From: JAFGHJ01 sp964534175
GTDB taxonomy: Bacteria; Hydrothermota; UBA3072
NCBI GenBank assembly: GCA_964534175.1
Contig: CAZHNS010000019.1
Coordinates: 1-45,569 of the forward strand
DNA length: 45,569 nt
Direction: 5' to 3'
Numbering within the stretch: the first letter of the stretch is position 1; every line of letters starts with the position of its first letter. The position numbers were made by a program, and so were the translations under genes. Under the pieces are notes generated by a model that saw only the letters and a list, made by a program, of their open reading frames with translations, did not search any database and was not told the DNA's origin. Shown here piece by piece: positions 34,674-44,200 of this stretch.

Positions 34674-35351
34674 ATGGCAAGACACAGAAGGAAAGACTTG
34701 AAGCACGACGAATTTAAGGAAACTATAGAAAATATTATTATTTTTTACGAACATCATAAAAAACCGGTTTTATGGATTGCAACTGGGGTTGTTACACTTC
34801 TGATAGTTTTCTTTGCATATAGGAATAATCAACAAACAAAAATGGCAGGTTCTAAAGAAATGTATAATATGGGTGTAATTTTATACGAGGGCGGAAATTT
34901 GAATAAGGCAAAGGGAATATTTCAAACAGTTGTCGATAAGTACTGGGGTACACCTTTTGTAGACCGTTCTACCTTTATGATAGCTAATATAAGCTATAAG
35001 GAAGGTAATCTAGATGATGCGCTGGATAAATTCCAGTCTTTTGTTAATGGTGTTTATGATGAGTCTCTAACTCCCAGCGCTTATCAAGGAATTGGGCAGT
35101 GTTATGAGCAAAGAGGAGATTTGTTGAAAGCTATAGATAATTATGAGATAGCAGCAGACAAATTCAAAGATACTTTTGCCAAAGCGGAATGTCTCTTGAA
35201 TTTAGCCCGATTGTATCTGAGTCAGCAGAAAACGGATGAGGCAGAGGTTGCTCTTTTCGAAATACTTGATATTTCGGGAGATGCTCAAATTCTCGAAGAG
35301 GTTGGGAAAAAACTGAAATTAGTTCAAGCTCAAAGAGGGCTTAATGAATGA
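34674..35351 (+). CDS. Membrane-anchored TPR protein, YfgM-like
   Basis: A 225-residue protein: a charged N-terminus (ARHRRKDLKHDEFKETIENI), one membrane helix (PVLWIATGVVTLLIVFFAY), then about four TPRs facing the periplasm (AKGIFQTVVDKYWG, ALDKFQSFVNG, AIDNYEIAADKF, AEVALFEILD). The layout resembles YfgM, the ancillary SecYEG subunit, and related TPR proteins. I prefer the second of two adjacent ATGs (34674), since AAGGGGG (34663-34669) would be only one base from the first. It heads a run of six genes, five with overlapping or abutting ends, that continues to 39603. Its stop overlaps the next ATG by 8 bases. Confidence 0.75.
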   Translation: MARHRRKDLKHDEFKETIENIIIFYEHHKKPVLWIATGVVTLLIVFFAYRNNQQTKMAGSKEMYNMGVILYEGGNLNKAKGIFQTVVDKYWGTPFVDRSTFMIANISYKEGNLDDALDKFQSFVNGVYDESLTPSAYQGIGQCYEQRGDLLKAIDNYEIAADKFKDTFAKAECLLNLARLYLSQQKTDEAEVALFEILDISGDAQILEEVGKKLKLVQAQRGLNE

Positions 35352-36438
35352 AACCTTAATCAAAGAAATAAGGAATGAAATTGGCGAAAAGAAACTCGAT
35401 GCGGTTATTGTAACCGATATTTATAAAATTCTTAATCTTTTAGGTATTAATGCTTCTTTTAATATAATTGAAATAGGTTTTTATCTTCTTATCACTAAGA
35501 AGGAATTGTTTTTGATAGGAGATCCTTTTTCTTTTTCTCTACTGGAAGTTCCAAGAGGAGTCCGAATAAAAAAAACCGATATGACGAGTATTCGAAAAGA
35601 AGGTTTTTCTCCTATAGAGGAGTTAAGAAATCTGCTTACAAAACTAAAAATAAAGAGGATAGGCTCGTTTGGTGGTGTAAGATTGGCTAAGTTTAAAACA
35701 GTTAAAATAGAGGATCCTTTTATTTCTTTTTTCTTGATGCCTGATCAAAAAAGAGCTTCTATGCTTAAAAAGAATGCTTCAATTTGTGAGAAAGTATTAG
35801 AGAAAGCTTTACACAAATTGGAAGATGATACACTTGAGATATCTATAAGAAACACCATTGATGAGGAAATATATAAATCTGGAGGGGAAAGAAGAGCTTT
35901 CCCCACCAAGGTGATTTTCGGAAGAAATACCTCTAATCCATTTGCTTTAAGTAATGATAGGAAATTAAAAAATGGCGATACAATTCTGATAAATTTCGGA
36001 ATCATAAGCGAAGGCGTAGGTATAGAAATAGCAAGAACTTATTTATGGAAAACTCCCGACAAGTTTTTGAGAGAAACTTATAATGATATAGCCGAAATAT
36101 ATAGTAAGTTTTTATCTTTCATTTCGTACGGTAAAATAGCGAAAGAAATTTATAAGTATGTACGCGAACTTATTAAAGATAAAGGCTATGACAAATATTT
36201 TGTTCCACCTATTAACGCTCCATTAACCCTCAGTAGAAAAGGGATAAACATCTCCGCAACCAGTAACTTTATCATAAAGGAGGGTACTCTCCTTTATCCC
36301 CAATTGAGTTTTTATTTTCCGGGCAAATTTGGTATAAAATTCCAGGACGTTTTATTTTTAGGAGGTAGAAGTTTTAATCTCACCAATTTTTTAAATAAAG
36401 GAGATGTAAATGTTCTTCTTGTTTCCGATAAGATCTGA
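35344..36438 (+). CDS. Catalytically dead M24 (creatinase/prolidase-fold) peptidase homologue
   Basis: A 364-residue protein with the two-domain layout of Xaa-Pro peptidases: a creatinase-like N-domain (about 1-135) and a pita-bread C-domain. The landmarks align, but every metal ligand has changed. The VDFG-type Asp is Asn217 (INFG). The D of DITRT is Glu228 (EIART). The GHG-type His is missing in the VPPINAP stretch. The two C-terminal Glu residues are Gln320 (YPQLSFY) and Gln334 (KFQDVLF). It should not be an active metallopeptidase. The reading frame is intact and the gene overlaps both neighbours (8 and 29 bases), so it is probably selected for binding peptide or protein. Pseudogene decay is unlikely given the open 1.1 kb frame. 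Confidence 0.75.
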   Translation: MNETLIKEIRNEIGEKKLDAVIVTDIYKILNLLGINASFNIIEIGFYLLITKKELFLIGDPFSFSLLEVPRGVRIKKTDMTSIRKEGFSPIEELRNLLTKLKIKRIGSFGGVRLAKFKTVKIEDPFISFFLMPDQKRASMLKKNASICEKVLEKALHKLEDDTLEISIRNTIDEEIYKSGGERRAFPTKVIFGRNTSNPFALSNDRKLKNGDTILINFGIISEGVGIEIARTYLWKTPDKFLRETYNDIAEIYSKFLSFISYGKIAKEIYKYVRELIKDKGYDKYFVPPINAPLTLSRKGINISATSNFIIKEGTLLYPQLSFYFPGKFGIKFQDVLFLGGRSFNLTNFLNKGDVNVLLVSDKI

Positions 36439-37834
36439 GAGCAAGGTTAGACGATTTCCGGCTGTAACAGTATCTCTCATAGGATTAAATATATTGGTTT
36501 TTCTTTTTAGTTATCCTACTATGAACAGGCAATATAATAATATTGTGGAAAAAGCAATGAAGCTTCAGGATGTTGAGATTAGGACGTTATCACCTGAAGA
36601 TCCTTCTGCTATAATTGAGTATGCAAAGGACCCTCAGGTTCAAAGAGAAAAAATAAAAAACAAAGAAATAGAAATTTCGATTGAGTTATGGGAAGAATGG
36701 AAAAAAGCTTACGACGATTTCGAGAAGGCAATGAAAGAGAGACTTGTAAAGAAATATGGTTTTGTTTCACATGATTTCGACCTTTCTACTTTGATAACTT
36801 CAATGTTTTTACATGGGGGATTTATTCATCTTTTCGGAAATATGTGGTTTTTATGGCTGGTAGGTCTTAATGTTGAAGATGATTGGGGTAGGCCTTTTTT
36901 TCTTGGTTTTTATATTCTATCAGGAATTATTGCGTGTCTTCTTTTTGCGGCAATGACTCACTCGGAAAACCCTTTAATCGGTGCTTCAGGTGCACTTGCA
37001 GGTGTGATGGGCGCTTTTACGGTACAATATTATAAATCCAAGATATATTTTTTGTTCATTCTTCTCTTTCCTTTTATCTTTAAAGTATTTCCGCTTTATG
37101 CCTGGTTTTACCTTCCTCTGTGGTTTTTGCAGCAATTATTTCAGGCTATATATTTGTCCGAATATTCTCCCGTTGCCTTCTGGGCGCATGTGGGGGGGTT
37201 CGGTTTCGGGGTTGCAGTTGCCGCCTTTCTCCGATTTAGTGGATTGGAACGGAAATATTTAACGCCTCTTGTTGATAATACATTAAATTTAATGGATTCG
37301 AGTTTTGGTAGGGCGGTTGAAGCTAGAAGTACTGGTAATATAGGAGATGCCGAGAGGCATCTTAAGGAAATATTACTGAGAGATCCGTCTAATTTAGATG
37401 CGGCTGAGGAACTTATAGACATTTACACCAAGGGAGGTAATAAAAATGAAGCAGAAACTATTGCGAAAGAAACGTTTAGAATGCTTAGAATGGAAAAGAA
37501 AGAACCTTCCATTATTCTAAATTTCTATGAGGGGGTGTTAGAAGAAAAGAATCTCATTTCAAACTTAAGCCCTTATGATTTTTACTTTATTTCTCAGATG
37601 TACACAAAGAGACAACAGCAGAAAGAAGCCGCAAAGGTTCTTGCTATTGCTTATAAGGAAAACAGGGACACCAATGATGCTCCTTATATCTTACTTCGCC
37701 TGATTAGAGCTCTGGCGTTGAGCGGGAATCAGAAATTTCTAAAGAAGGCACTTTTTGAGTTGCAGAAAAGGTTTCCCGAGATAAAAAGCAAAGCAATCGC
37801 CATATTGAGGGAAGTTAGGGATGGACAAAAATAA
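36410..37834 (+). CDS. Rhomboid intramembrane serine protease with C-terminal helical-repeat region
   Basis: A 474-residue rhomboid-family protease. Six or so membrane helices carry the catalytic motifs: His140 and Asn144 (HLFGNMWFLW, oxyanion region), Ser193 (GASGALAGVMGAF) and His260 (FWAHVGGFGFG). A charged insertion of about 85 residues after the first helix (40-125) is longer than usual. Residues 290-474 are a soluble TPR-like helical region (VEARSTGNIGDAERHLKEIL). It cleaves within membrane helices of unknown substrates. AAGGAG (36398-36403) six bases upstream supports the ATG, which lies 29 bases inside the dead-peptidase gene. Pairing with an inactive peptidase and a TPR protein suggests an envelope quality-control unit (inference). 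Confidence 0.9.
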   Translation: MFFLFPIRSESKVRRFPAVTVSLIGLNILVFLFSYPTMNRQYNNIVEKAMKLQDVEIRTLSPEDPSAIIEYAKDPQVQREKIKNKEIEISIELWEEWKKAYDDFEKAMKERLVKKYGFVSHDFDLSTLITSMFLHGGFIHLFGNMWFLWLVGLNVEDDWGRPFFLGFYILSGIIACLLFAAMTHSENPLIGASGALAGVMGAFTVQYYKSKIYFLFILLFPFIFKVFPLYAWFYLPLWFLQQLFQAIYLSEYSPVAFWAHVGGFGFGVAVAAFLRFSGLERKYLTPLVDNTLNLMDSSFGRAVEARSTGNIGDAERHLKEILLRDPSNLDAAEELIDIYTKGGNKNEAETIAKETFRMLRMEKKEPSIILNFYEGVLEEKNLISNLSPYDFYFISQMYTKRQQQKEAAKVLAIAYKENRDTNDAPYILLRLIRALALSGNQKFLKKALFELQKRFPEIKSKAIAILREVRDGQK

Positions 37835-38363
37835 AGCTCTGGAAATAGTAAAAACTAAAATGCATAATGATCGAATGATAAAGCACCTGTTTGCAGTAGC
37901 TGCCTGCATGGAGGCTTTAGCTGGAAAATTTAACGAGGATAAAGAAAAGTGGAAACTTGCGGGTCTTTTTCATGATATAGATTACGATGAAACAATAGAT
38001 AAACCGCATGAACATGGAATAAAAGGAGCAGAATATTTAGAAGGTTTTGGGGTTTCTCCTGATATACTGTATGCAATGAAAGCTCATGCAGGCAATGCCG
38101 AACCAATAAGTAATATGGATATAGCCCTCCTGGCATCTGATGCCCTCTCTGGTCTTATAGTCGCATCGGCTCTTGTAAATAAAGAGGGTTTAAGAGGAGT
38201 CGATACAAATTTCGTTTTAAAAAGATTTAAGGAAAAAAGATTCGCAGCAGGAGCCAACAGAGAAAGTATCAAAAGATGTGAAGAAATAGGATTAAAACTG
38301 AATGAGTTTATTTCAATTTGTATAGAAGGGATGAAGAATGCCGCTGATGTTCTTGGTCTTTAA
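37821..38363 (+). CDS. HD-domain (HDIG-type) phosphohydrolase
   Basis: A 180-residue HD-superfamily protein, probably a metal-dependent phosphohydrolase. Likely ligands are His22 (IKHLFAV), His51-Asp52 (LFHDIDYD), a His in the KPHEHGIKGAEYL segment, His89 (KAHAGN) and the Asp of LLASDALSG. This short form is common as a conserved hypothetical in many phyla; the substrate may be a nucleotide or another phosphoester and cannot be assigned. It overlaps the rhomboid gene by 14 bases and the next gene by 26. Confidence 0.85.
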   Translation: MDKNKALEIVKTKMHNDRMIKHLFAVAACMEALAGKFNEDKEKWKLAGLFHDIDYDETIDKPHEHGIKGAEYLEGFGVSPDILYAMKAHAGNAEPISNMDIALLASDALSGLIVASALVNKEGLRGVDTNFVLKRFKEKRFAAGANRESIKRCEEIGLKLNEFISICIEGMKNAADVLGL

Positions 38364-38691
38364 TGTTGTAACCGGATTTTGCCTTGAAACTAAAATCGAT
38401 TCGTTGATAGTGCCTAATGCGGATCCATGGTTTTCCGAAGATAAGTTTCATCATTTTGCGCACTCAGCAGCAATTTCTTCATCAATATATCTTATTGCAA
38501 ACAATATAACGAAAACGGATGAGAATACATCTTTTTATATTTCCTTTTCCATTTCTTCTCTTATTGGTTTATCAAAAGAAGTAAAAGATAGTAAAGACAA
38601 AAAGGGTAAGGCTTCTTCAAAGGATCTTTTATTCGATGTCGCGGGTGTCTTATTTGGTATACTTTTAGTGTCATCAATCGGTGGATCTTAA
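38338..38691 (+). CDS. YfiM-like (DUF2279) small envelope protein
   Basis: A 117-residue protein with a short hydrophobic N-terminus (MPLMFLVFNVVTGF), the motif DPWFSEDKFHHFAHS, a membrane-type helix, GLSKEVKDSKDKKG and a final SSKDLLFDVAGVLFGILL. This order (D-W-F-x-x-DK-x-x-HF, KE-x-x-D, S-KDL-x-D-x-G) is that of the YfiM/DUF2279 family, whose function is unknown. AAGGG lies 7 bases before the ATG. It overlaps the HD-domain gene by 26 bases. The conserved His and Asp residues suggest an active or metal site, but nothing is established. Confidence 0.65.
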   Translation: MPLMFLVFNVVTGFCLETKIDSLIVPNADPWFSEDKFHHFAHSAAISSSIYLIANNITKTDENTSFYISFSISSLIGLSKEVKDSKDKKGKASSKDLLFDVAGVLFGILLVSSIGGS

Positions 38692-38703
38692 CTTCATATA
38701 AAA

Positions 38704-39603
38704 TTGTCTGATTTTCCTGTTTATCTTCAATTATCTGACAAAGTTTTTAAGAAGAGAATAGAAGAATTATATGGCATACTTAACGCCTGTGCACTCTGTG
38801 GTCATAAATGTAAAGTCGATCGTAACTATGAGGAAGGAGTTTGTAATGCAGGTATGAGTGCGAAAATTTCTTCGGTTTTTCCTCATTTTGGCGAAGAGAG
38901 ACCACTTGTGGGTACTCATGGCTCCGGGACGATATTCTTAAGTAATTGTAATTGCAAATGCGTTTACTGCCAGAATTTCGATATATCTCATCTTGGTAAG
39001 GGAGAAGAATTGTCCGAGGAAGAAATTGCTTGCAAAATGATTTATCTGCAGGAGATAGGTTGCCATAATATAAATTGGGTTAGCCCAACACATTTTGCCC
39101 CACAGTTGATTAAATCTCTGTTTATAGCCAGAGAAAGAGGACTTAAAATTCCTATTGTATACAATACAGGTGGGTATGATTCTCCTGATTTAATTAGAAT
39201 GCTTTCAGGCATAATAGATATATATATGCCGGATATTAAGTATGGTAATAATAAAAAAGCCTTTAAATATTCGGGTGTTAAAAATTACTGGGATATAGTA
39301 AGAAATTCGGTCAAGGAAATGCATACACAGGTGGGGGATCTAATAATAGATGATTTCGGTTTAGCTGAAAGAGGTTTGATAATCCGTCATCTCGTTTTGC
39401 CAAATAGCCTTGCCGGTTCTGTTGAGGTTTTAAAATTCATAGCGGATGAAGTGTCAAAAGATTCATATGTAAATATTATGAAGCAATATACTCCGTATTT
39501 TAAAGCATCTGACTATGAGGAACTCACAAGAGGAATAACGGAGGAAGAATACAATAGAGTTTTAAATGAGGCAAGGAAGTTGGGGCTTCGGAGAGCGAGG
39601 TAA
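38704..39603 (+). CDS. PflX-type radical SAM protein
   Basis: A 299-residue radical SAM protein resembling the PflX/COG1313 group, annotated as putative pyruvate formate-lyase activases. The SAM cluster motif is Cys82-x3-Cys86-x2-Cys89 (CNCKCVYC). Four further Cys (29, 32, 36 and 47, in ACALCGHKCKVDR and GVC) may hold a second metal site. HFGEERPLVG and HGSGTIFLSNC are group hallmarks. No glycyl-radical enzyme is nearby, so the substrate is open. The TTG start at 38704 has no ribosome site and is uncertain; the conserved part begins by residue 25. Last gene of the 34674-39603 operon. Confidence 0.88.
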   Translation: MSDFPVYLQLSDKVFKKRIEELYGILNACALCGHKCKVDRNYEEGVCNAGMSAKISSVFPHFGEERPLVGTHGSGTIFLSNCNCKCVYCQNFDISHLGKGEELSEEEIACKMIYLQEIGCHNINWVSPTHFAPQLIKSLFIARERGLKIPIVYNTGGYDSPDLIRMLSGIIDIYMPDIKYGNNKKAFKYSGVKNYWDIVRNSVKEMHTQVGDLIIDDFGLAERGLIIRHLVLPNSLAGSVEVLKFIADEVSKDSYVNIMKQYTPYFKASDYEELTRGITEEEYNRVLNEARKLGLRRAR

Positions 39604-39609
39604 ACCAGT

Positions 39610-39736
39610 CGTGAGTCACGAGTCCTGCGTCGTGAGTCAAAAAATAGTATACCCAATCCCGATCTTTTAAACAAGCAGAGCATTTAGGTACTATAGTTTT
39701 TGTTTTTTACTCGAAACTCGAAACACGTAACCCGAG
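39610..39736. repeat. Inverted pair of four-copy 7-base tandem arrays (ACTCNNN)
   Basis: Plus-strand units at 39610-39637 are CGTGAGT, CACGAGT, CCTGCGT and CGTGAGT. Units at 39709-39736 are ACTCGAA, ACTCGAA, ACACGTA and ACCCGAG. The first array reversed reads ACTCACG and so on, the same family, so the two face each other across about 70 bases between convergent genes. A 13-base palindrome (TCGTGAGTCACGA) is centred in the left array. Confidence 0.7.
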
Positions 39737-39743
39737 ACTTTGT

Positions 39744-40943
39744 TTAACTTACTTTTTTTAATATTTCCTCGTTTTTCTTGATGAGGTCAATTCTCTGCTG
39801 GACGCAAACTGCCGTGCGCAATCCATCTTCCGGAGTATTTAATGCGAAGTCTACTAATTTATCAACGGTGGTTTTTGCTACATGCATACGAGTATCAGAT
39901 GATCCGTAATAAATAAATAAGTCACCGTTATCACGCGCTACCCAGCCGTTACTGAAAACCACATTATCTACATCTCCTGTCCTCTCAGCACCGCGCGCGG
40001 AAAGTAACATTTGACCGGGTCTATGAATTAATTTCTCGGGATGATGAAGGTCGGTCATAAAACAATAAAGAACATAACGTAACCCGGCTGCTGTATTCCT
40101 GACACCGTGAGCGAGGTGGAGCCATCCTTTTTTTGTTTTTATGGGAGGAGGTCCCTGGCCGTTTTTTGATTCTGTAACTGTATGATAACGGCGTTCCTCA
40201 ATAATGATTTCTTTATCAATATTTGCATGTTCAATACTTTCCGAAAGCCCCCATCCTATACCCATTCCCGAGCCGGTCTCAATAAATCCTTCCATAGGAC
40301 GGGTATAGAAGGCATATTTACCATCTACAAATTCCGGGTGTAAAACTACGTTTCTTTGCTGTGGAGAGGGGGATTTTAAATCGTCCAGACGTTCCCACTT
40401 TTTCAAGTCTTTAGTACGAGCGATACCAGCCTGAGCCACTGCGGAAGACAAATCTCCTTTTGGGGCGGCGGGGTCCTTACGTTCCGTACAAAAAACGCCA
40501 TAGATCCAACCATCTTCATGTTTTGTAAGACGCATATCATATACATTGACGTCGGGATCTTCCGTTTGGGGCATTTCTATGGGATAGTCCCAGAACTTGA
40601 ATTGATCCACTCCAGTTAGACTTTCTGCAACGGCAAAAAAAGATTTTCTGTCGTCGCCTTCAACTCTGGCTACGAGAAGAATTTTGCCATTTAATTTAAT
40701 AGCTCCCGAGTTAAAAACAGAATTAATTCCTAACCTCTGCATAAGATTTGGATTGCTCTCATAGTCCAGATCGAAACGCCACGCAAGAGGTACATGATTC
40801 CGGGTTAAAACAGGAAATTCATAGCGATTATAAATTCCATTGTGTTCTTCTATGGGTTTATTTTTTCGATTGATCAACTCATTTTGTTTCTCAGAAAGAT
40901 ACTTTAGTTTTTCATCAAAATGTTTTTTATCTTGAAAAGCCAT
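39744..40943 (-). CDS. GH130 family 1 mannosylglucose phosphorylase
   Basis: A 399-residue GH130 enzyme, most like subfamily 1, 4-O-beta-D-mannosyl-D-glucose phosphorylase, which splits Man-Glc with phosphate into mannose 1-phosphate and glucose in beta-mannan use. Blocks typical of that group run along the whole chain: GIYNRYEFPVLTRNHVPL, VARVEGDDRKSFFAVAES, TEDPDVNVYDMRLTKHEDG, QQRNVVLHPEFVDGKYA, GWLHLAHGVRNTAAGLRY and YYGSSDTRMHVA. The conserved Asp136 in VYDMRL is the expected general acid. AGGAGG on the minus strand (40949-40954) supports the ATG. It is a single-gene unit with its own promoter and candidate operators. No epimerase or mannanase gene is adjacent. Confidence 0.93.
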   Translation of the reverse strand: MAFQDKKHFDEKLKYLSEKQNELINRKNKPIEEHNGIYNRYEFPVLTRNHVPLAWRFDLDYESNPNLMQRLGINSVFNSGAIKLNGKILLVARVEGDDRKSFFAVAESLTGVDQFKFWDYPIEMPQTEDPDVNVYDMRLTKHEDGWIYGVFCTERKDPAAPKGDLSSAVAQAGIARTKDLKKWERLDDLKSPSPQQRNVVLHPEFVDGKYAFYTRPMEGFIETGSGMGIGWGLSESIEHANIDKEIIIEERRYHTVTESKNGQGPPPIKTKKGWLHLAHGVRNTAAGLRYVLYCFMTDLHHPEKLIHRPGQMLLSARGAERTGDVDNVVFSNGWVARDNGDLFIYYGSSDTRMHVAKTTVDKLVDFALNTPEDGLRTAVCVQQRIDLIKKNEEILKKVS

Positions 40944-40975
40944 CTAAACCTCCTACTGCGTTTAAATATAGAATA

Positions 40976-41022
40976 ACCAATTGATCGTTTGGTAAAAGTA
41001 TGTACTTTTTTAGACTTGTCAA
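40976..41022 (-). promoter_or_regulatory. Promoter and candidate operators for the GH130 gene
   Basis: On the minus strand TTGACA (41017-41022), a 16-base spacer and TACTTT (40995-41000). An inverted repeat, AAAAGTA then TACTTTT (40994-41009), covers the -10 box and part of the spacer. A second, ACCAA and TTGGT (40976-40993), follows near the transcription start. Both positions suit repressor binding. Confidence 0.45.
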
Positions 41023-41218
41023 GACGAAAGGAAATTAGCCGTTAGCTCAAAAAACAAATAAAAAAGTTTGTGTACTTTGCTTGACCTACCTGGACCTAAA
41101 GAATGATGACTGTATCGGGATAGGGAGGAAAGTTTTTATTGAGGTGTTCTTTGTGGTGAATTTTAAGATTTGGGTGTTGTGGGTGGGGTAAGTAAAAATT
41201 ATTTAGCAAAATCCCCTT

Positions 41219-44200
41219 TTATTGTTTTGGCAGTGTGAAATAAAAAGTGGTACCCTCTTTAATTTTAGATTCTATCCATATTCTTCCTTTGTACATATCT
41301 ATTACCTTCTTTACTATCGTTAATCCTATGCCTGTGCTTTCCTCTGATTTTTCCAATCCTAAAGTCTGGAATATTTTGAAGATTTTCTCCCAATACTCTT
41401 TTTCGATACCGGGACCATTATCGGATATGTAAAATTTCCATTCATCCTTTTCTTCTGTGCAGCCTATCTTGATAATGCCTTTGGGTTTGTCTGCAAACTT
41501 TATTGCGTTGCTCAATAAATTTTGAAAGACCTGGGTTAAACGGTTTCTATCCGCTATATATTCCGGTAGCTTATCTTTCACCTTAATCTTTATATTGGGA
41601 GGGGGGGCCAATGAATCAATTACATCTTTTAATACCTTATTTAAATCAATCCTTTGTGCTTTTTCTTCGGCTTTTCCTGCTCTTGAGTATTCTAATATAC
41701 CTTGAATCATGTTGTTCATACGCCTGGTCCTCTCTCTAAGCTTACTTAAATTGTGCTTACCCTTTTTATCGAGTACATCATTATAATCTTCTGCTATCCA
41801 TCCTGCTAATAGGTTTATACCTCGAAGAGGTGCTTTTAGATCGTGAGATATTATATAGGCAAAATCCTCTAACTCTTTATTAGATTTTTCTAAATCTTGT
41901 GTTCTTTCTGCGACTTTAATCTCGAGTTTACGTCCGTATGCTACTATATTCCTGACTCGAATTTCGTGAATTGTATAAGCGGCCGTGATTATCAATATTA
42001 TCATAGAAATCCTAAACCATAAGGTCATCCAGAAGGGAGGAGTAATAGTGATTTTAAGTGAAGTTCCTTCTTCATTCCATACATTATCGTTATTAGAACC
42101 TTTTACCTTGAATATATATGTTCCCGGGTTCAAATTTGTATAGGTTGCTTCTCTTTTATTTCCCACGTAATGCCAGTCATTGTCGAACCCTTCTAATATA
42201 AAAGCATATTGATTTTTTTCGGGAGCTATGAAATTTAATGCTGCGTATTCAAAGGTGATTACTGAATGTTTATAGGATAGAATGATTTCTTTTGTAACAC
42301 TGATATGTTTTTTCAGAGGCGAATCTTCCGTTCCAATGGGTACATCTTTATTAAAGAGTGAAAATTTAGTTATTATCACCGGAGGTTTGTATGGATTTTC
42401 TTTTATGCTATCCGGATGGAAGACATTGAAGCCATTTTTTCCGCCGAAATACATTTTGCCGTCTTTACCTTTACAAAATGAACGAGGTCTAAATTCATCT
42501 CCTTGAAGTCCATCGCTGACGTCGTAATTCTTGAAAACCGGATTTTCTGGACGGTTTATTCCGCCTAAGAATTTTGATATTCCTTTGTTGGTACTTACCC
42601 ACAGATTACCATGATCGTCTTCTAATATTCCGTTAATTTGATTGTTTGGTAAGCCATCTTCCTGCTGGTAATAGCTAAAAGTACTGTCTTCCCGGTTAAA
42701 GACATTTAGTCCTCCAACTGTGCCTATCCATAAGTTATTTTTACTGTCTTCAAAAAAAACATTGGCGCCGTCGTAACTGATACTCTTAATATCGTTTCTG
42801 TCATGTGAAAAATGTATAAATCGTTCGCTCTTTTTATCGAATAATTCGACGGTATGACTCGATGACAGCCAAATTTCACCATAGCTACTTTCGAATAACG
42901 TTCTTACCCAATCATCTGTTATAGTATTTTCATTATCGGATGTATTTACGTATCTTTTAAATGTTCTGGTTTTATAGTCGAATAAATTAAGGCCTCCACC
43001 CATAGTACCAATCCATAAATTTTTATCTCGATCTTCGAGGATAGCGAACATGTTATCGGCTCCAATACTTTTGTTGTCATTTGGATCATGTTTGAAACGG
43101 GTAAATGTATTGTTTCTACTATTATATAAATTTAAACCACCGCCCCAGGTTCCGATCCATAGGTTGTTCTTGCTGTCTCTTTTAATAACCCGCACTGAAT
43201 TTGATCCTATGCTTTTATCATTATTGGGATTGTGAAGGAAATGTTTAAATGTTTTGTTCTTTTTATCGAACAAATTCAAGCCGCCTGATGTGCCAATCCA
43301 TAAATAGTCGTCTTCTTCAAAGAATGAATTAACAAAATTGTTACTTAAGCTGTTTGGATTGTTTGGCTCTTGTTTGTAGTGTGTGAAATTTTTTATTAGT
43401 TTATTGTAAATATTGATGCCGTCTCCAAAAGTGCCTAACCATATACTGCCATTGCGGTCTTCATAAATAGAATAGACAGAGTTATATGAGAGGCTGGTAT
43501 TGTCATTGGGATTATTTCTATAATGGTGAAAGATACAATTATTTTCTTTGAAAGTATGTAAATCAATAATATCCAGTCCTCCGCTTTCAATGCCAATCCA
43601 TAAATGGCCATATTTATCTTCCATGAGTGCCAAAACGGCGCCATCGATTATACTTGCTTTATTATTCGTATTGTGCTTATAATTGATGAAGTCACATCTT
43701 TCAGGTGTTCCTTTCTTATATTTTAATAAGCTTAATCCAGTGTTAGTTCCTACCCAAATTCTGTTTTTACTATCCAGAAATAACGAGTTAATATTGTTAT
43801 CGCCTATTGTACTTTTATCGCTTTTGTTATTTTTGAACCGGATAAATTTATAGTTTAAGGTATCCAGGAGGTTCAATCCGTTTGTGGAGCCGACCCAGAT
43901 ATTTCCATTACGGTCCATTAGAATACAGCTAAGTTCATTTTCACTTAGACTATGTGGGTTATTTTCATCGGCTACGAAAGAAATAACACTATCATTTTTA
44001 GGATTGTAAAGATATAGTCCATCGCTACGAGTTGTCATGAAAATTCTTCCGTCTTCAAGTTCCAAAAAGTCGGTGATTATACTTCGAGACAATTTGATAT
44101 TATAGATAAACTGGTCGTTATCCCTGTTGTAAAGGTTTAGTCCGTTTTCTGTTCCTATCCATAGGTTTCCACTTTTATCTTCATAGAGAGATCCAATGGC

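Noticed and set aside
39610..39736. CRISPR array
   Set aside because: Units of 7 bases without spacers are far too short and are directly tandem; no cas gene is in the window.
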